The notes beneath the pieces were generated by a model. The model did not search any database and had not been told where the DNA came from. It was given only the letters and a program-made list of their open reading frames with translations. DNA of 32,407 nt from an uncultured Planctomycetia bacterium (GTDB taxonomy: Bacteria; Planctomycetota; UBA1135; GCA-002686595): the NCBI GenBank assembly GCA_938003765.1, contig CALKYE010000130.1, positions 1-32,407 of the forward strand, read 5' to 3'. This document shows positions 17,964 to 24,898 of the stretch, one piece after another (position 1 is the stretch's first letter; the number at the start of each line of letters is the position of its first letter). The position numbers were made by a program, and so were the translations under genes.

Positions 17964-19481
17964 ATGGCCGACATCGTGCTCGCGACGCTCAACGCGAAGT
18001 GGATCCACGCCTCGTTCGGGCTGCGCTGCCTGCGCGCCAACCTGGGTGAGCTGCGCGAGCGCTCGACGATCGTCGAAGGCGTGATCGCCGAGCGGCCGCT
18101 CGACTTCGTCGAACGCATCCTCGCGCACGGGCCGCGCATCGTGGGCCTGGGCGTGTACGTGTGGAACGCGCACGAGAGCGAACTCGTCGTGGCGACGCTC
18201 GCGCGTGTGGCGCCGCACGTGACGGTCGTGCTCGGCGGGCCGGAGGTCAGCCACGAGCTCGACGCGCAGCCCATCGTCGCGCTGGCGGACTACGTCGTGC
18301 GCGGCGAAGGCGAACGCGCCTTCGCGCCGCTGTGCGAGCAGCTCCTCGCGGGCGAGCGACCCGCGGAGCGGATCGTCGACGGCGGACTGCCCGACCTGGC
18401 GCTCCTCGAGCCGGCCTATCCCGAGTACGACCAGGACGACGTCGCGCACCGCGTGGTGTACGTCGAGGCCTCGCGCGGCTGCCCGTACGAGTGTGAGTTC
18501 TGCCTGTCGGCGCTCGATGAGAAGGTGCGCTCGTTCCCGCTCCCGCGCTTCCTGGCCGAGATGGAGAGCCTGCTCGCGCGCGGCCTGAGGCACTTCAAGT
18601 TCGTCGATCGCACCTTCAACCTCTCGATCGCGTCGAGCGCGGCGATCCTCGAGTTCTTCCTAGAACGCGCGACGCCGGGGTTGCTGCTGCACTTCGAGCT
18701 GATCCCCGACCGACTGCCCGAGCGACTGCGAGAGCTGCTCGCGCGCTTTCCCGCCGGCATGGTGCAGCTCGAGGTCGGCCTGCAGAGCTTCGATGTGGCG
18801 ACGACCGAGCGCATCTCACGCCGCCAGGACAACGCCAAGGCCGAGGCCAACCTGCGCTGGCTGCGCGAGTCGACGGGCGTGCACCTGCACACGGACTTGA
18901 TCGTCGGACTGCCGGGCGAGGACCTCGAGAGCTTCGCGCGCGGCTTCGACCGGCTGCTCGCGTTGCGACCGCACGAGATCCAGGTCGGGATCCTCAAACG
19001 ACTTCGCGGGGCGCCGATCGCGAGGCACGACGAGGCCTTCGCCATGCGCTACGCGGCGCACCCGCCGTACGAGGTGCTCTCCACGAGTTCGATTCCGTTC
19101 GACCAGATGCAGCGCATGCGGCGCTTCGCTCGCGTGTGGGATCTGGTCGGCAACAGCGGCAACTTCGAGCGCGCGGTCCCGCTCCTGTGGGAATCGGCGA
19201 GTCCGTTCCAGCGCGTGCTCGGGTTCAGTGACGCGCTCTTCGCGCACTGCGGCGCCGTTCACTCGATCGGCCTCGAACGCCTCGCGCGCGAGCTGTTCGA
19301 GCACCTGCTCGAGCTGGGCGTCGCTCGCGAGCGCGCCGGAACAGCCTTGTTCGAGGACTTCGCCCGCACTCGACCGGACCAGTGGCCGCCGTTCCTCGCC
19401 GAGTTCTCCGGCGGAGCGCCGCGCCGCAAGCGCTCAGTGGCGCTGCACAAGGCCGCTGTGCGCCAGCAGCGCCGCACCTGA
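17964..19481 (+). CDS. B12-binding-domain radical SAM protein (DUF4080-type)
   Basis: A cytoplasmic enzyme of 505 residues. Residues 1-140 are a cobalamin-binding-like Rossmann domain (VGLGVYVWNAHE, VVLGGPEVSHE, YVVRGEGERAF). Residues 165-370 are the radical SAM barrel with the 4Fe-4S motif CPYECEFC (C173, C177, C180), followed by FKFVDRTFNL, VQLEVGLQSF and TDLIVGLPGED. The C-terminal region with ILKRLRGAPI and PYEVLSTSSIPFDQ fits the DUF4080 extension. The cobalamin-ligating DxHxxG motif is not visible, so cofactor use is uncertain. The ATG at 17964 starts directly at the first strand. Members of this group are mostly uncharacterised; the reaction is unknown. It converges on the PAS gene 5 bases downstream. 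Confidence 0.9.
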   Translation: MADIVLATLNAKWIHASFGLRCLRANLGELRERSTIVEGVIAERPLDFVERILAHGPRIVGLGVYVWNAHESELVVATLARVAPHVTVVLGGPEVSHELDAQPIVALADYVVRGEGERAFAPLCEQLLAGERPAERIVDGGLPDLALLEPAYPEYDQDDVAHRVVYVEASRGCPYECEFCLSALDEKVRSFPLPRFLAEMESLLARGLRHFKFVDRTFNLSIASSAAILEFFLERATPGLLLHFELIPDRLPERLRELLARFPAGMVQLEVGLQSFDVATTERISRRQDNAKAEANLRWLRESTGVHLHTDLIVGLPGEDLESFARGFDRLLALRPHEIQVGILKRLRGAPIARHDEAFAMRYAAHPPYEVLSTSSIPFDQMQRMRRFARVWDLVGNSGNFERAVPLLWESASPFQRVLGFSDALFAHCGAVHSIGLERLARELFEHLLELGVARERAGTALFEDFARTRPDQWPPFLAEFSGGAPRRKRSVALHKAAVRQQRRT

Positions 19482-19486
19482 GCGCG

Positions 19487-20011
19487 TCAGAGCCCTTCGA
19501 CTCCGCCCATCATTCGCGCGAACGCATCGGGCGCGATGCCGTGCGTCACCTCGAGCCCGTGCACGCGCGCGAGGTACTCCTCGATCGGGATCCAGGCCTC
19601 GCCCAAACGCACTCGTTTGCTCCAGGCGCACACCGTCAACAGCTCACGGTTGCTCGCGGACTCCGCGGGGTGGAGCGCCGTCATGAACGAGCAATGCAGG
19701 CCCGGGACGAAGTTCGCGCGCGCGTGGAAGTGAACGCGTTGCGATGCGCCGGACGGCAGGACGATCTCGAACACGCCGGACTGCTCCCCGTCGCGAAGGA
19801 AGGCCTGCCACTGCACTTCGACCACGGCGCGCGCGTTGGGCGCGATGACGTCACTGACGGCGGCGCCGATCAGCTCCTCGCGCTGGCGCTGGAACAGCGT
19901 GCACGCGGACTTGTTGGCGTCGACGTAGCACGCGCGATCGTCCGCCAGGAGCACGGCGATGGGCAGGGAGTCGAAGAGCGCTCTGAGGTGGGTGTTCGTC
20001 GACACGGACAC
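19487..20011 (-). CDS. Stand-alone PAS-domain protein
   Basis: A soluble protein of 174 residues made of one PAS domain (about 5-120: LRALFDSLPIAVLLADD, YVDANKSACTLFQRQREEL, then FEIVLPSGASQRVHFHARANF) and a C-terminal extension with CAWSKRVRLGEAWIPIEEYL and THGIAP. That extension normally links sensor domains to a histidine kinase or other output domain, but here the gene stops, so no output domain is present. A GGAG Shine-Dalgarno at 20017-20020 supports GTG 20011; GTG 20005 is also possible. It may signal through a partner, or be a remnant of a kinase. Divergent from the DUF1801 gene. Confidence 0.8.
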   Translation of the reverse strand: MSVSTNTHLRALFDSLPIAVLLADDRACYVDANKSACTLFQRQREELIGAAVSDVIAPNARAVVEVQWQAFLRDGEQSGVFEIVLPSGASQRVHFHARANFVPGLHCSFMTALHPAESASNRELLTVCAWSKRVRLGEAWIPIEEYLARVHGLEVTHGIAPDAFARMMGGVEGL

Positions 20012-20087
20012 GGTGACTCCTTGCGGGTTCGGTCCAACGGGCGGCGCAGCGGCGCGTGCTCTCCCGGGGCCAAGTACCATAGTTCCC
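20012..20087. promoter_or_regulatory. Short divergent promoter region
   Basis: The 76 bases between divergent PAS and DUF1801 genes include AGTACCATAGTT (20073-20084), the only AT-rich stretch. Its minus strand reads TATGGT, a fair -10 for the PAS gene. On the plus strand TACCAT or CATAGT lies a few bases from the ATG, so the DUF1801 message may be leaderless. Prediction only. Confidence 0.3.
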
Positions 20088-20669
20088 ATGCAGTCCAAAG
20101 CCTCTAACGTCGCCGACTATCTGGCCAGTCTTCCCGACGACCGCCGCCGCGCGCTCGAAGCGCTGCGCAAGGTGATCCTCGCCAACCTCGACAAGGACAT
20201 CGAGGAGGGCATGCAGTACGGAATGATCGGCTACTACGTGCCGCACAGCGTCTTTCCGGCCGGCTACCACTGCGATCCCCGCCAACCGCTGCCGTTCGCC
20301 GGGCTCGCCTCGCAGAAGAACCACATGTCGATGTACTTCCTCGCGTTGTACGCGCATGGCGACAGCGAGAACGAACTCACGCGCGCGTTCCAGCAGGCGT
20401 GGACGAAGACCGGCAAGAAGCTCGACATGGGCAAGGCCTGCATCCGCTTCAAGAAGCTCGAGGACGTGCCGCTCGAGGTCGTGGGCGCGACCGTCAAGAA
20501 GCTGACGGCCAAGAGCTACATCGGCGCCTACCTCAAGGCGCGCGAGGACGACAAGTCGCGTCCCCGCGGGAAGCCCGCGACGAGCGCGAGCGCCAAGCCC
20601 AAGGCCAAAGCCAAGCCCGCCGCCGGGGTGCGCAAGCCCGCCGCGCGCGCCAAGGCGAAGCGTGCGTGA
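20088..20669 (+). CDS. DUF1801 (YdhG-like) protein with Lys/Ala/Pro-rich tail
   Basis: A protein of 193 residues. Residues 5-145 match the DUF1801 fold: VADYLASLPDDRRRALEALRKVI, IEEGMQYGMIGYYVP, SQKNHMSMYFLALY, LDMGKACIRFKKLEDVP. These proteins share a frataxin-like fold and have no settled biochemical role. Residues 150-193 are an extra low-complexity basic tail of Lys, Ala and Pro (KPKAKAKPAAGVRKPAARAKAKRA-like, about one Lys or Arg in three), reminiscent of histone H1-type tails and suggesting nucleic-acid binding. The ATG at 20088 lacks a Shine-Dalgarno. Family call is firm; the role of the tail is inference. Confidence 0.87.
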   Translation: MQSKASNVADYLASLPDDRRRALEALRKVILANLDKDIEEGMQYGMIGYYVPHSVFPAGYHCDPRQPLPFAGLASQKNHMSMYFLALYAHGDSENELTRAFQQAWTKTGKKLDMGKACIRFKKLEDVPLEVVGATVKKLTAKSYIGAYLKAREDDKSRPRGKPATSASAKPKAKAKPAAGVRKPAARAKAKRA

Positions 20670-20768
20670 CACGATTGTTCGTTGAGCGGCGATCCACGCG
20701 TGATTTGATCCGCGGGGCCGCCTGCGAGCGTCGCGTGGGGTAGGGTTCCAGACTGCACTCGAGATCGA

Positions 20769-22646
20769 ATGAAACTACGCGGCACATTCGCAGCGCTCAC
20801 GGGCTGGGCTAGCGCGGGCATCCTGTTCGGCGCGGTGGTCAGCGCCCTGACCGTGCGCGGCAACGCGAGCCTGCAGGGCGCCGGTCAGGCGTTGCCGACG
20901 ATGTGCTGGCTCGAGGCGCTCTACGTGGGCGCGTCGACCCTCGCCGGACTGATCATCGGGCTCTCCGCGCCCCGACGTCTCGCGACCGAGGGCTTCCGCG
21001 CGCACTGGACCGCCGGCGCCTTGGCCGGACTCACGTGCTTCGCCGCGCTCTCGTTCACCCAGTGGGCGATCACGCGCCTGACGTGGCACGGGCCCGAGGA
21101 CGGCTACAACGAACTCGCTTCGAGCGTGGCCGCCCTGCTCGCGGCTTCGATCGCGAACTTCCTCCTGGCGCGCCACGCGCAGCTCACCTCCGCGGCCGTC
21201 ACGCGCACGCTCGTGATCGCGCTGCTCGCAGGCGTTTCGATCTGCGCCGCGCTCGTGATCAACGCCACGCCGCAGCGCCCGACCGCATCCGCGACTCAGA
21301 CGACGCCGATCGCCGCGGCCGCGCCGTCCTCGCGCGTCATGGTCATCGGCATCGACGGACTGGATTGGGATCGACTCGATCCGCTCGTCGCGCAGGGCCG
21401 TTGTCCGAACTTCGCGAAGCTCATCCGCGGCGGTTATCGCGCGCCGCTGACCACGATCGAGCCGACGTTCTCGCCGATCATCTGGAACACGATCGCGACC
21501 GGCCTGGGCTGGGAGCTGCACGGCATCGAGGGCTTCACGCAGATCGAGATCCCGCTGCTCGAGCGCGGCGCGCAGAGCCTGTACACGAGCGGCGGATCGC
21601 GGCCGCGCATCCCGGCCTACTGCGGCCTGCGCTACCTGCTGAGCACGCTCGTGCGGAGCCATCTGCTGCACGAGGTCCCGATCAGCGGCGATCACCGGCG
21701 CGCGAAGGCGTTCTGGAACATCCTCTCCGACGCGGGCGTCGACGTCGGAGTCGTTCGCTGGTGGGCCACCTGGCCGGCGGAGACCCTGCGCGGACACGTG
21801 GTGAGCGACAACGACCCGCTCTCGCACCAGCTCGCCAAGTCCAAGCTGCACGGCGACGAGGCGGCGCTGCAGCTCGAGCACATGACCTCGCCCAACTCGC
21901 TCGCGCTCGAGCTCATCCCGCTCGTGGATCCGGCCATCGGCGATCCGGTGACGTCGAGCGAAGCGCTCGAGGCCGTGTTGGCGGATCCGATGCTCGCGGA
22001 CCTCACCGAGGAAGAGCGCGCCCGCCACCGCGCGGATCCGATGAACCTGCGCGTGTTCGAGATCCTGCGCCGCGGCGATCGCTTCTCGACACGAGCGGCG
22101 CTCAATCTGTGGAAGGAGAAGAAGGTCTCGATGTGCGCGGTGTACCTGCGCGCCGTCGACAACATCAGCCATCGCTTCTGGAGCAACACGGGCGTCGTCG
22201 ATCACGTCTACGAGTTCACCGACGTCCTGCTGGGCGATCTGTTGGCGGAGGTCGACGAGTCGACGACCGTCGTGTTGGTGTCCGACCACGGCTGGTGCTA
22301 CGAGCCCGGCCCGCGCTTCGCCCATCCCGATGCGCCGGACGGCGTGCTCATCGTGAGCGGGCCCGGCGTCGCTGCCGGCGCACTGGAGGACGGCGCACCC
22401 AAGCCCTCGGTCTTCGACATCGCTCCGACCGTGCTGGCGCTCTACGGACTGCCGCAGGACCGCCATCAAACGGGCCACACGCTCGTGGATGCGTTCACGG
22501 CGGACTCGCCGGTGCGCGAGACGCCCGCGGCGATCGAGAGCTGGGGCGCGCACCACCCGCGCTGGACGCGCAGCACGAGCGACGCCGAGCAGTCCGGCCG
22601 CGAGGAAGCCGTGCGCCTGCTGCGGCACCTGGGTTACCTCGACTGA
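20769..22646 (+). CDS. Membrane-anchored AlkP-superfamily phosphodiesterase
   Basis: A protein of 625 residues. Residues 1-165 contain about five hydrophobic segments (near 8-28, 48-66, 82-103, 116-135, 146-165). Residues 188-580 are a type I phosphodiesterase/nucleotide pyrophosphatase domain: D196 in IGIDGLDWD, active-site segment EPTFSPIIWNTIATG (231-245, likely nucleophile S235), HGIEGF after it, RAVDNISHRFW, SDHGW and late metal residues around PSVFDIAPTVLALYGLP. This domain uses two zinc ions to hydrolyse phosphodiesters. The C-terminus keeps the LRHLGYLD ending common in bacterial members. The ATG at 20769 is chosen for its fit to the first membrane helix; GAGA stands close upstream. 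The catalytic domain probably faces the periplasm. Substrate unknown. Confidence 0.85.
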   Translation: MKLRGTFAALTGWASAGILFGAVVSALTVRGNASLQGAGQALPTMCWLEALYVGASTLAGLIIGLSAPRRLATEGFRAHWTAGALAGLTCFAALSFTQWAITRLTWHGPEDGYNELASSVAALLAASIANFLLARHAQLTSAAVTRTLVIALLAGVSICAALVINATPQRPTASATQTTPIAAAAPSSRVMVIGIDGLDWDRLDPLVAQGRCPNFAKLIRGGYRAPLTTIEPTFSPIIWNTIATGLGWELHGIEGFTQIEIPLLERGAQSLYTSGGSRPRIPAYCGLRYLLSTLVRSHLLHEVPISGDHRRAKAFWNILSDAGVDVGVVRWWATWPAETLRGHVVSDNDPLSHQLAKSKLHGDEAALQLEHMTSPNSLALELIPLVDPAIGDPVTSSEALEAVLADPMLADLTEEERARHRADPMNLRVFEILRRGDRFSTRAALNLWKEKKVSMCAVYLRAVDNISHRFWSNTGVVDHVYEFTDVLLGDLLAEVDESTTVVLVSDHGWCYEPGPRFAHPDAPDGVLIVSGPGVAAGALEDGAPKPSVFDIAPTVLALYGLPQDRHQTGHTLVDAFTADSPVRETPAAIESWGAHHPRWTRSTSDAEQSGREEAVRLLRHLGYLD

Positions 22647-22659
22647 GCGACGCGTCAGC

Positions 22660-24036
22660 TCACGAGTCGATCCAGCCGAGCCAGAACTCGATCGGCGCGA
22701 GCGGGTCGAGCAGCGCGCCGTCGCGCCAGTTGACGACGTCGATCTGACAGCGCGCGAGGCTCGTGGCCTCGAGTCGTTGCGGCGCCAGGTCGGCGATCAA
22801 CAGGCCGAGGCCATCCGCGTCGGTTCGCAACAACACCTGGCCGTTGTCGTGGATCTTGGCGCCTGCGAGCAGCTCCGCGCGCTCGCGCCGCAGTTGGCTC
22901 TCGTGACCGATGCCAGGCGTGCGCAGGAGCGCGTCGCCGTCTCGCGTCACGAGCAGCGCGCCCCAGCCGGCGGAGAGCTCGATGTCCAGCTCGATCCAAC
23001 CCTCGCGTGCGTCGTGCGTCCCGACCTCGAATTCGCGCGGCCGACAATCCGAGGCGACGGCGAACCAGCGTCGCTCGTCTCCACGCTCGAGCTTCACGGT
23101 AGCCCGGCCTTCATCGGTCCGATGCGATTGGAAGCGCCGGGTTCGACGGCTGAACGACAGCACCGCGCTTCGACGCTCCGCGGAGGACGGCGCCGGCGTA
23201 CGCAGCTGGATGCGCAGCTCCAACTGCGTTGTCGCGGCGCGCTCGAACACGATCTCCGCGCCGGGCACGCTGACACGCTGGGTGTCGACGCGCACGCCGA
23301 GCGGATCGTCGGCGAACAGGCGCACCTCGTAGTCGCCCGCGGGCAGGTGCTCGAAGCAGAACGACGACGACCCCTGCGGGTCGAGTCGCGAGCGCTTGGA
23401 CCTCCCCAGGTAGCTCCAGCGGTCGACCGCCAACGAGTCGATGGATCGCAGCCACAGCACGCCGCTCAGCGGCGGCTCACGCTCGGGCGCGCGAACGCAC
23501 ACGGAGCCGGCTTCGTCGATCACCGGGAACACGAGCTCTCCGAGGTCGTGCAGTCCCTCGCGCAACTCGACACGCATCGACTGCGGCTCGCAGTACGTCG
23601 GCGCGAACATCAGCCGCCACCAGCCGGGCGTGAGCTCGCGCTCGTCGATCTCGCCCTTGGAGTCGCTCACGCGTTCGATCCAGCGCTCGCGCTCGCGCGC
23701 GCAGTAGTTGGGGTCGAGCGGAGTCAGCAGGTAGCTCGAGTTCGGTTTGACGCGACCGGCCGCGTCGACCAGTCGAGCTCGCAACCTCACGCCCGTCGGC
23801 GCGACGCCGGGCGGGACACTGGGCGGGATCGCGGAGCTTTCGCGCTCGCTGCGCACGGTCTCGATCGGCGGCTGCTCCGCCGTCATCGCGACTCGCAGAT
23901 CGTGCGGCGGAGGAGCAGTTCCAGCGCTGGTCTCGCCGTCGCCGCTTGAACTCGCCGGCGCGCCTCGGGGGATCTCGAAGCGCAGCACGAGCGCGACCAC
24001 GAGCGCGCAGCCCACCACGAGCATCAGCCACCGCAC
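22660..24036 (-). CDS. Membrane-anchored extracytoplasmic protein with repeated beta domains
   Basis: Not recognised. It has 458 residues: one transmembrane segment at about 4-20, a Ser/Glu/Pro-rich linker to about 80, then beta-rich modules such as VRLRARLVDAAGRVKPNSSYLL, CFEHLPAGDYEVRLFADDP and LELRIQLRTPAPSS. FEHLPAGDYEVRLF is the typical end of a carboxypeptidase-regulatory-like or SpaA-like fold. Its layout repeats that of the protein at 16627-17799, so the two may be paralogues. GTG 24036 or ATG 24024 may be the start; no Shine-Dalgarno decides. Only 33 bases separate it from the divergent exonuclease gene. Function unknown. Confidence 0.65.
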   Translation of the reverse strand: MRWLMLVVGCALVVALVLRFEIPRGAPASSSGDGETSAGTAPPPHDLRVAMTAEQPPIETVRSERESSAIPPSVPPGVAPTGVRLRARLVDAAGRVKPNSSYLLTPLDPNYCARERERWIERVSDSKGEIDERELTPGWWRLMFAPTYCEPQSMRVELREGLHDLGELVFPVIDEAGSVCVRAPEREPPLSGVLWLRSIDSLAVDRWSYLGRSKRSRLDPQGSSSFCFEHLPAGDYEVRLFADDPLGVRVDTQRVSVPGAEIVFERAATTQLELRIQLRTPAPSSAERRSAVLSFSRRTRRFQSHRTDEGRATVKLERGDERRWFAVASDCRPREFEVGTHDAREGWIELDIELSAGWGALLVTRDGDALLRTPGIGHESQLRRERAELLAGAKIHDNGQVLLRTDADGLGLLIADLAPQRLEATSLARCQIDVVNWRDGALLDPLAPIEFWLGWIDS

Positions 24037-24069
24037 GACGATCAGCGTAGCGCTAGACTCGCAGCGACA

Positions 24070-24786
24070 ATGGCGACGATCGTGTTCGACATCGAGGTGG
24101 CGGGCTTCCCCTGGGAGGAGGTCGACGAGATCACGCGCGGCTACCTCCTGTCGCGCGCGAAGTCGCCCGAGGAGCGCGACGCGGTTCCCGAGCGCAACGC
24201 GCTCGTGCCCGGTCTGGGCAAGGTGATCGCGATCGGAATGTGGCTCGCCGGCAAGGACGCCAAGGGCGCGGAACTCGACCGCGGGATGCTCCTGCTCGAA
24301 GGCGAGAGCGAGGACGAGCACGCCTGGGAGAAGGTGCCCGGCTCGAAGATCTTCCGCGGCGACGAGCGGGCGCTGCTCACTCGCTTCTGGGAGACCATCG
24401 CGCCCGCGGGCAAGCCCAAGCCGCAGCTCGTGTCGTTCAACGGCCGCGGGTACGACGGCCCGATCCTCTCGATCCGCTCAGCGCAGCTCGGCGTGCGGCC
24501 GTCGCGCCAGCTCGTGCCCAACCGCTACGCGGTGGGGGATCACTGCGATCTGTCGGACGTGTTGACGTTCTTCGGCGCGACGCGCGAGCACTACAAGCTC
24601 GACTACTGGTGTCGACGCTTCGACATCGAGAGCCCCAAGGGTTCGATCGACGGCAGCCAGGTCGGCCGCGCGTACCGCGAGGGCAAGATCGAGGACATCG
24701 GCGAGTACTGCCTGCGCGACGTGCGCGCGACGGCGCAGCTCTACCGCAAGCTCGAGTCGACGCTGCTGCCGCTGTTCCTGCGCTGA
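24070..24786 (+). CDS. Predicted 3'-5' exonuclease, DEDDy type (PolB exonuclease-like)
   Basis: A soluble protein of 238 residues that matches the stand-alone family related to the proofreading domain of DNA polymerase B. The four acidic residues are in place: D7 and E9 in FDIEV, D129 in FNGRGYDGPIL, and D217 in YCLRDVRAT, with the preceding Y213 defining the DEDDy subgroup. These residues bind two metal ions for removal of 3' nucleotides. The ATG at 24070 begins directly at the first catalytic strand. TAGACT (24053-24058) shortly before the start could be a -10 element of a nearly leaderless message. DNA repair or RNA processing role cannot be decided from sequence. Confidence 0.9.
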   Translation: MATIVFDIEVAGFPWEEVDEITRGYLLSRAKSPEERDAVPERNALVPGLGKVIAIGMWLAGKDAKGAELDRGMLLLEGESEDEHAWEKVPGSKIFRGDERALLTRFWETIAPAGKPKPQLVSFNGRGYDGPILSIRSAQLGVRPSRQLVPNRYAVGDHCDLSDVLTFFGATREHYKLDYWCRRFDIESPKGSIDGSQVGRAYREGKIEDIGEYCLRDVRATAQLYRKLESTLLPLFLR

Positions 24787-24825
24787 TCGAGCCTCGGCCG
24801 CTCGACGGAGCGAGACCCGGCTCTC

Positions 24826-24852
24826 CGGCGCGGGGAAGTGCGCCCCGCGCCG
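24826..24852. terminator. Perfect 10-base-pair hairpin in convergent gap
   Basis: CGGCGCGGGG (24826-24835) and CCCCGCGCCG (24843-24852) are exact inverted repeats around a 7-base loop. It lies between the exonuclease stop and the convergent FG-GAP gene stop, so it could stop transcription from either side, although no T-tract follows. Confidence 0.5.
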
Positions 24853-24867
24853 ATCGACGTCACCGCG

Positions 24868-24891
24868 CCTGCGCCTTCGAGGCGTCGCAGG
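24868..24891. terminator. Second hairpin in the same convergent gap
   Basis: CCTGCGCCT, loop TCG, then AGG-CGT-CGCAGG gives an outer six-pair and an inner four-pair stem with a small bulge. It ends 8 bases before the TAG-strand stop of the FG-GAP gene. Together with the hairpin just upstream it looks like a bidirectional terminator region. Confidence 0.4.
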
Positions 24892-24898
24892 ACGCGCG

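Noticed and set aside
20775..22628. Minus-strand open frame opposite the phosphodiesterase
   Set aside because: No domain and high Arg/Glu/Gln content; the plus strand has metal-binding motifs of a known enzyme family.
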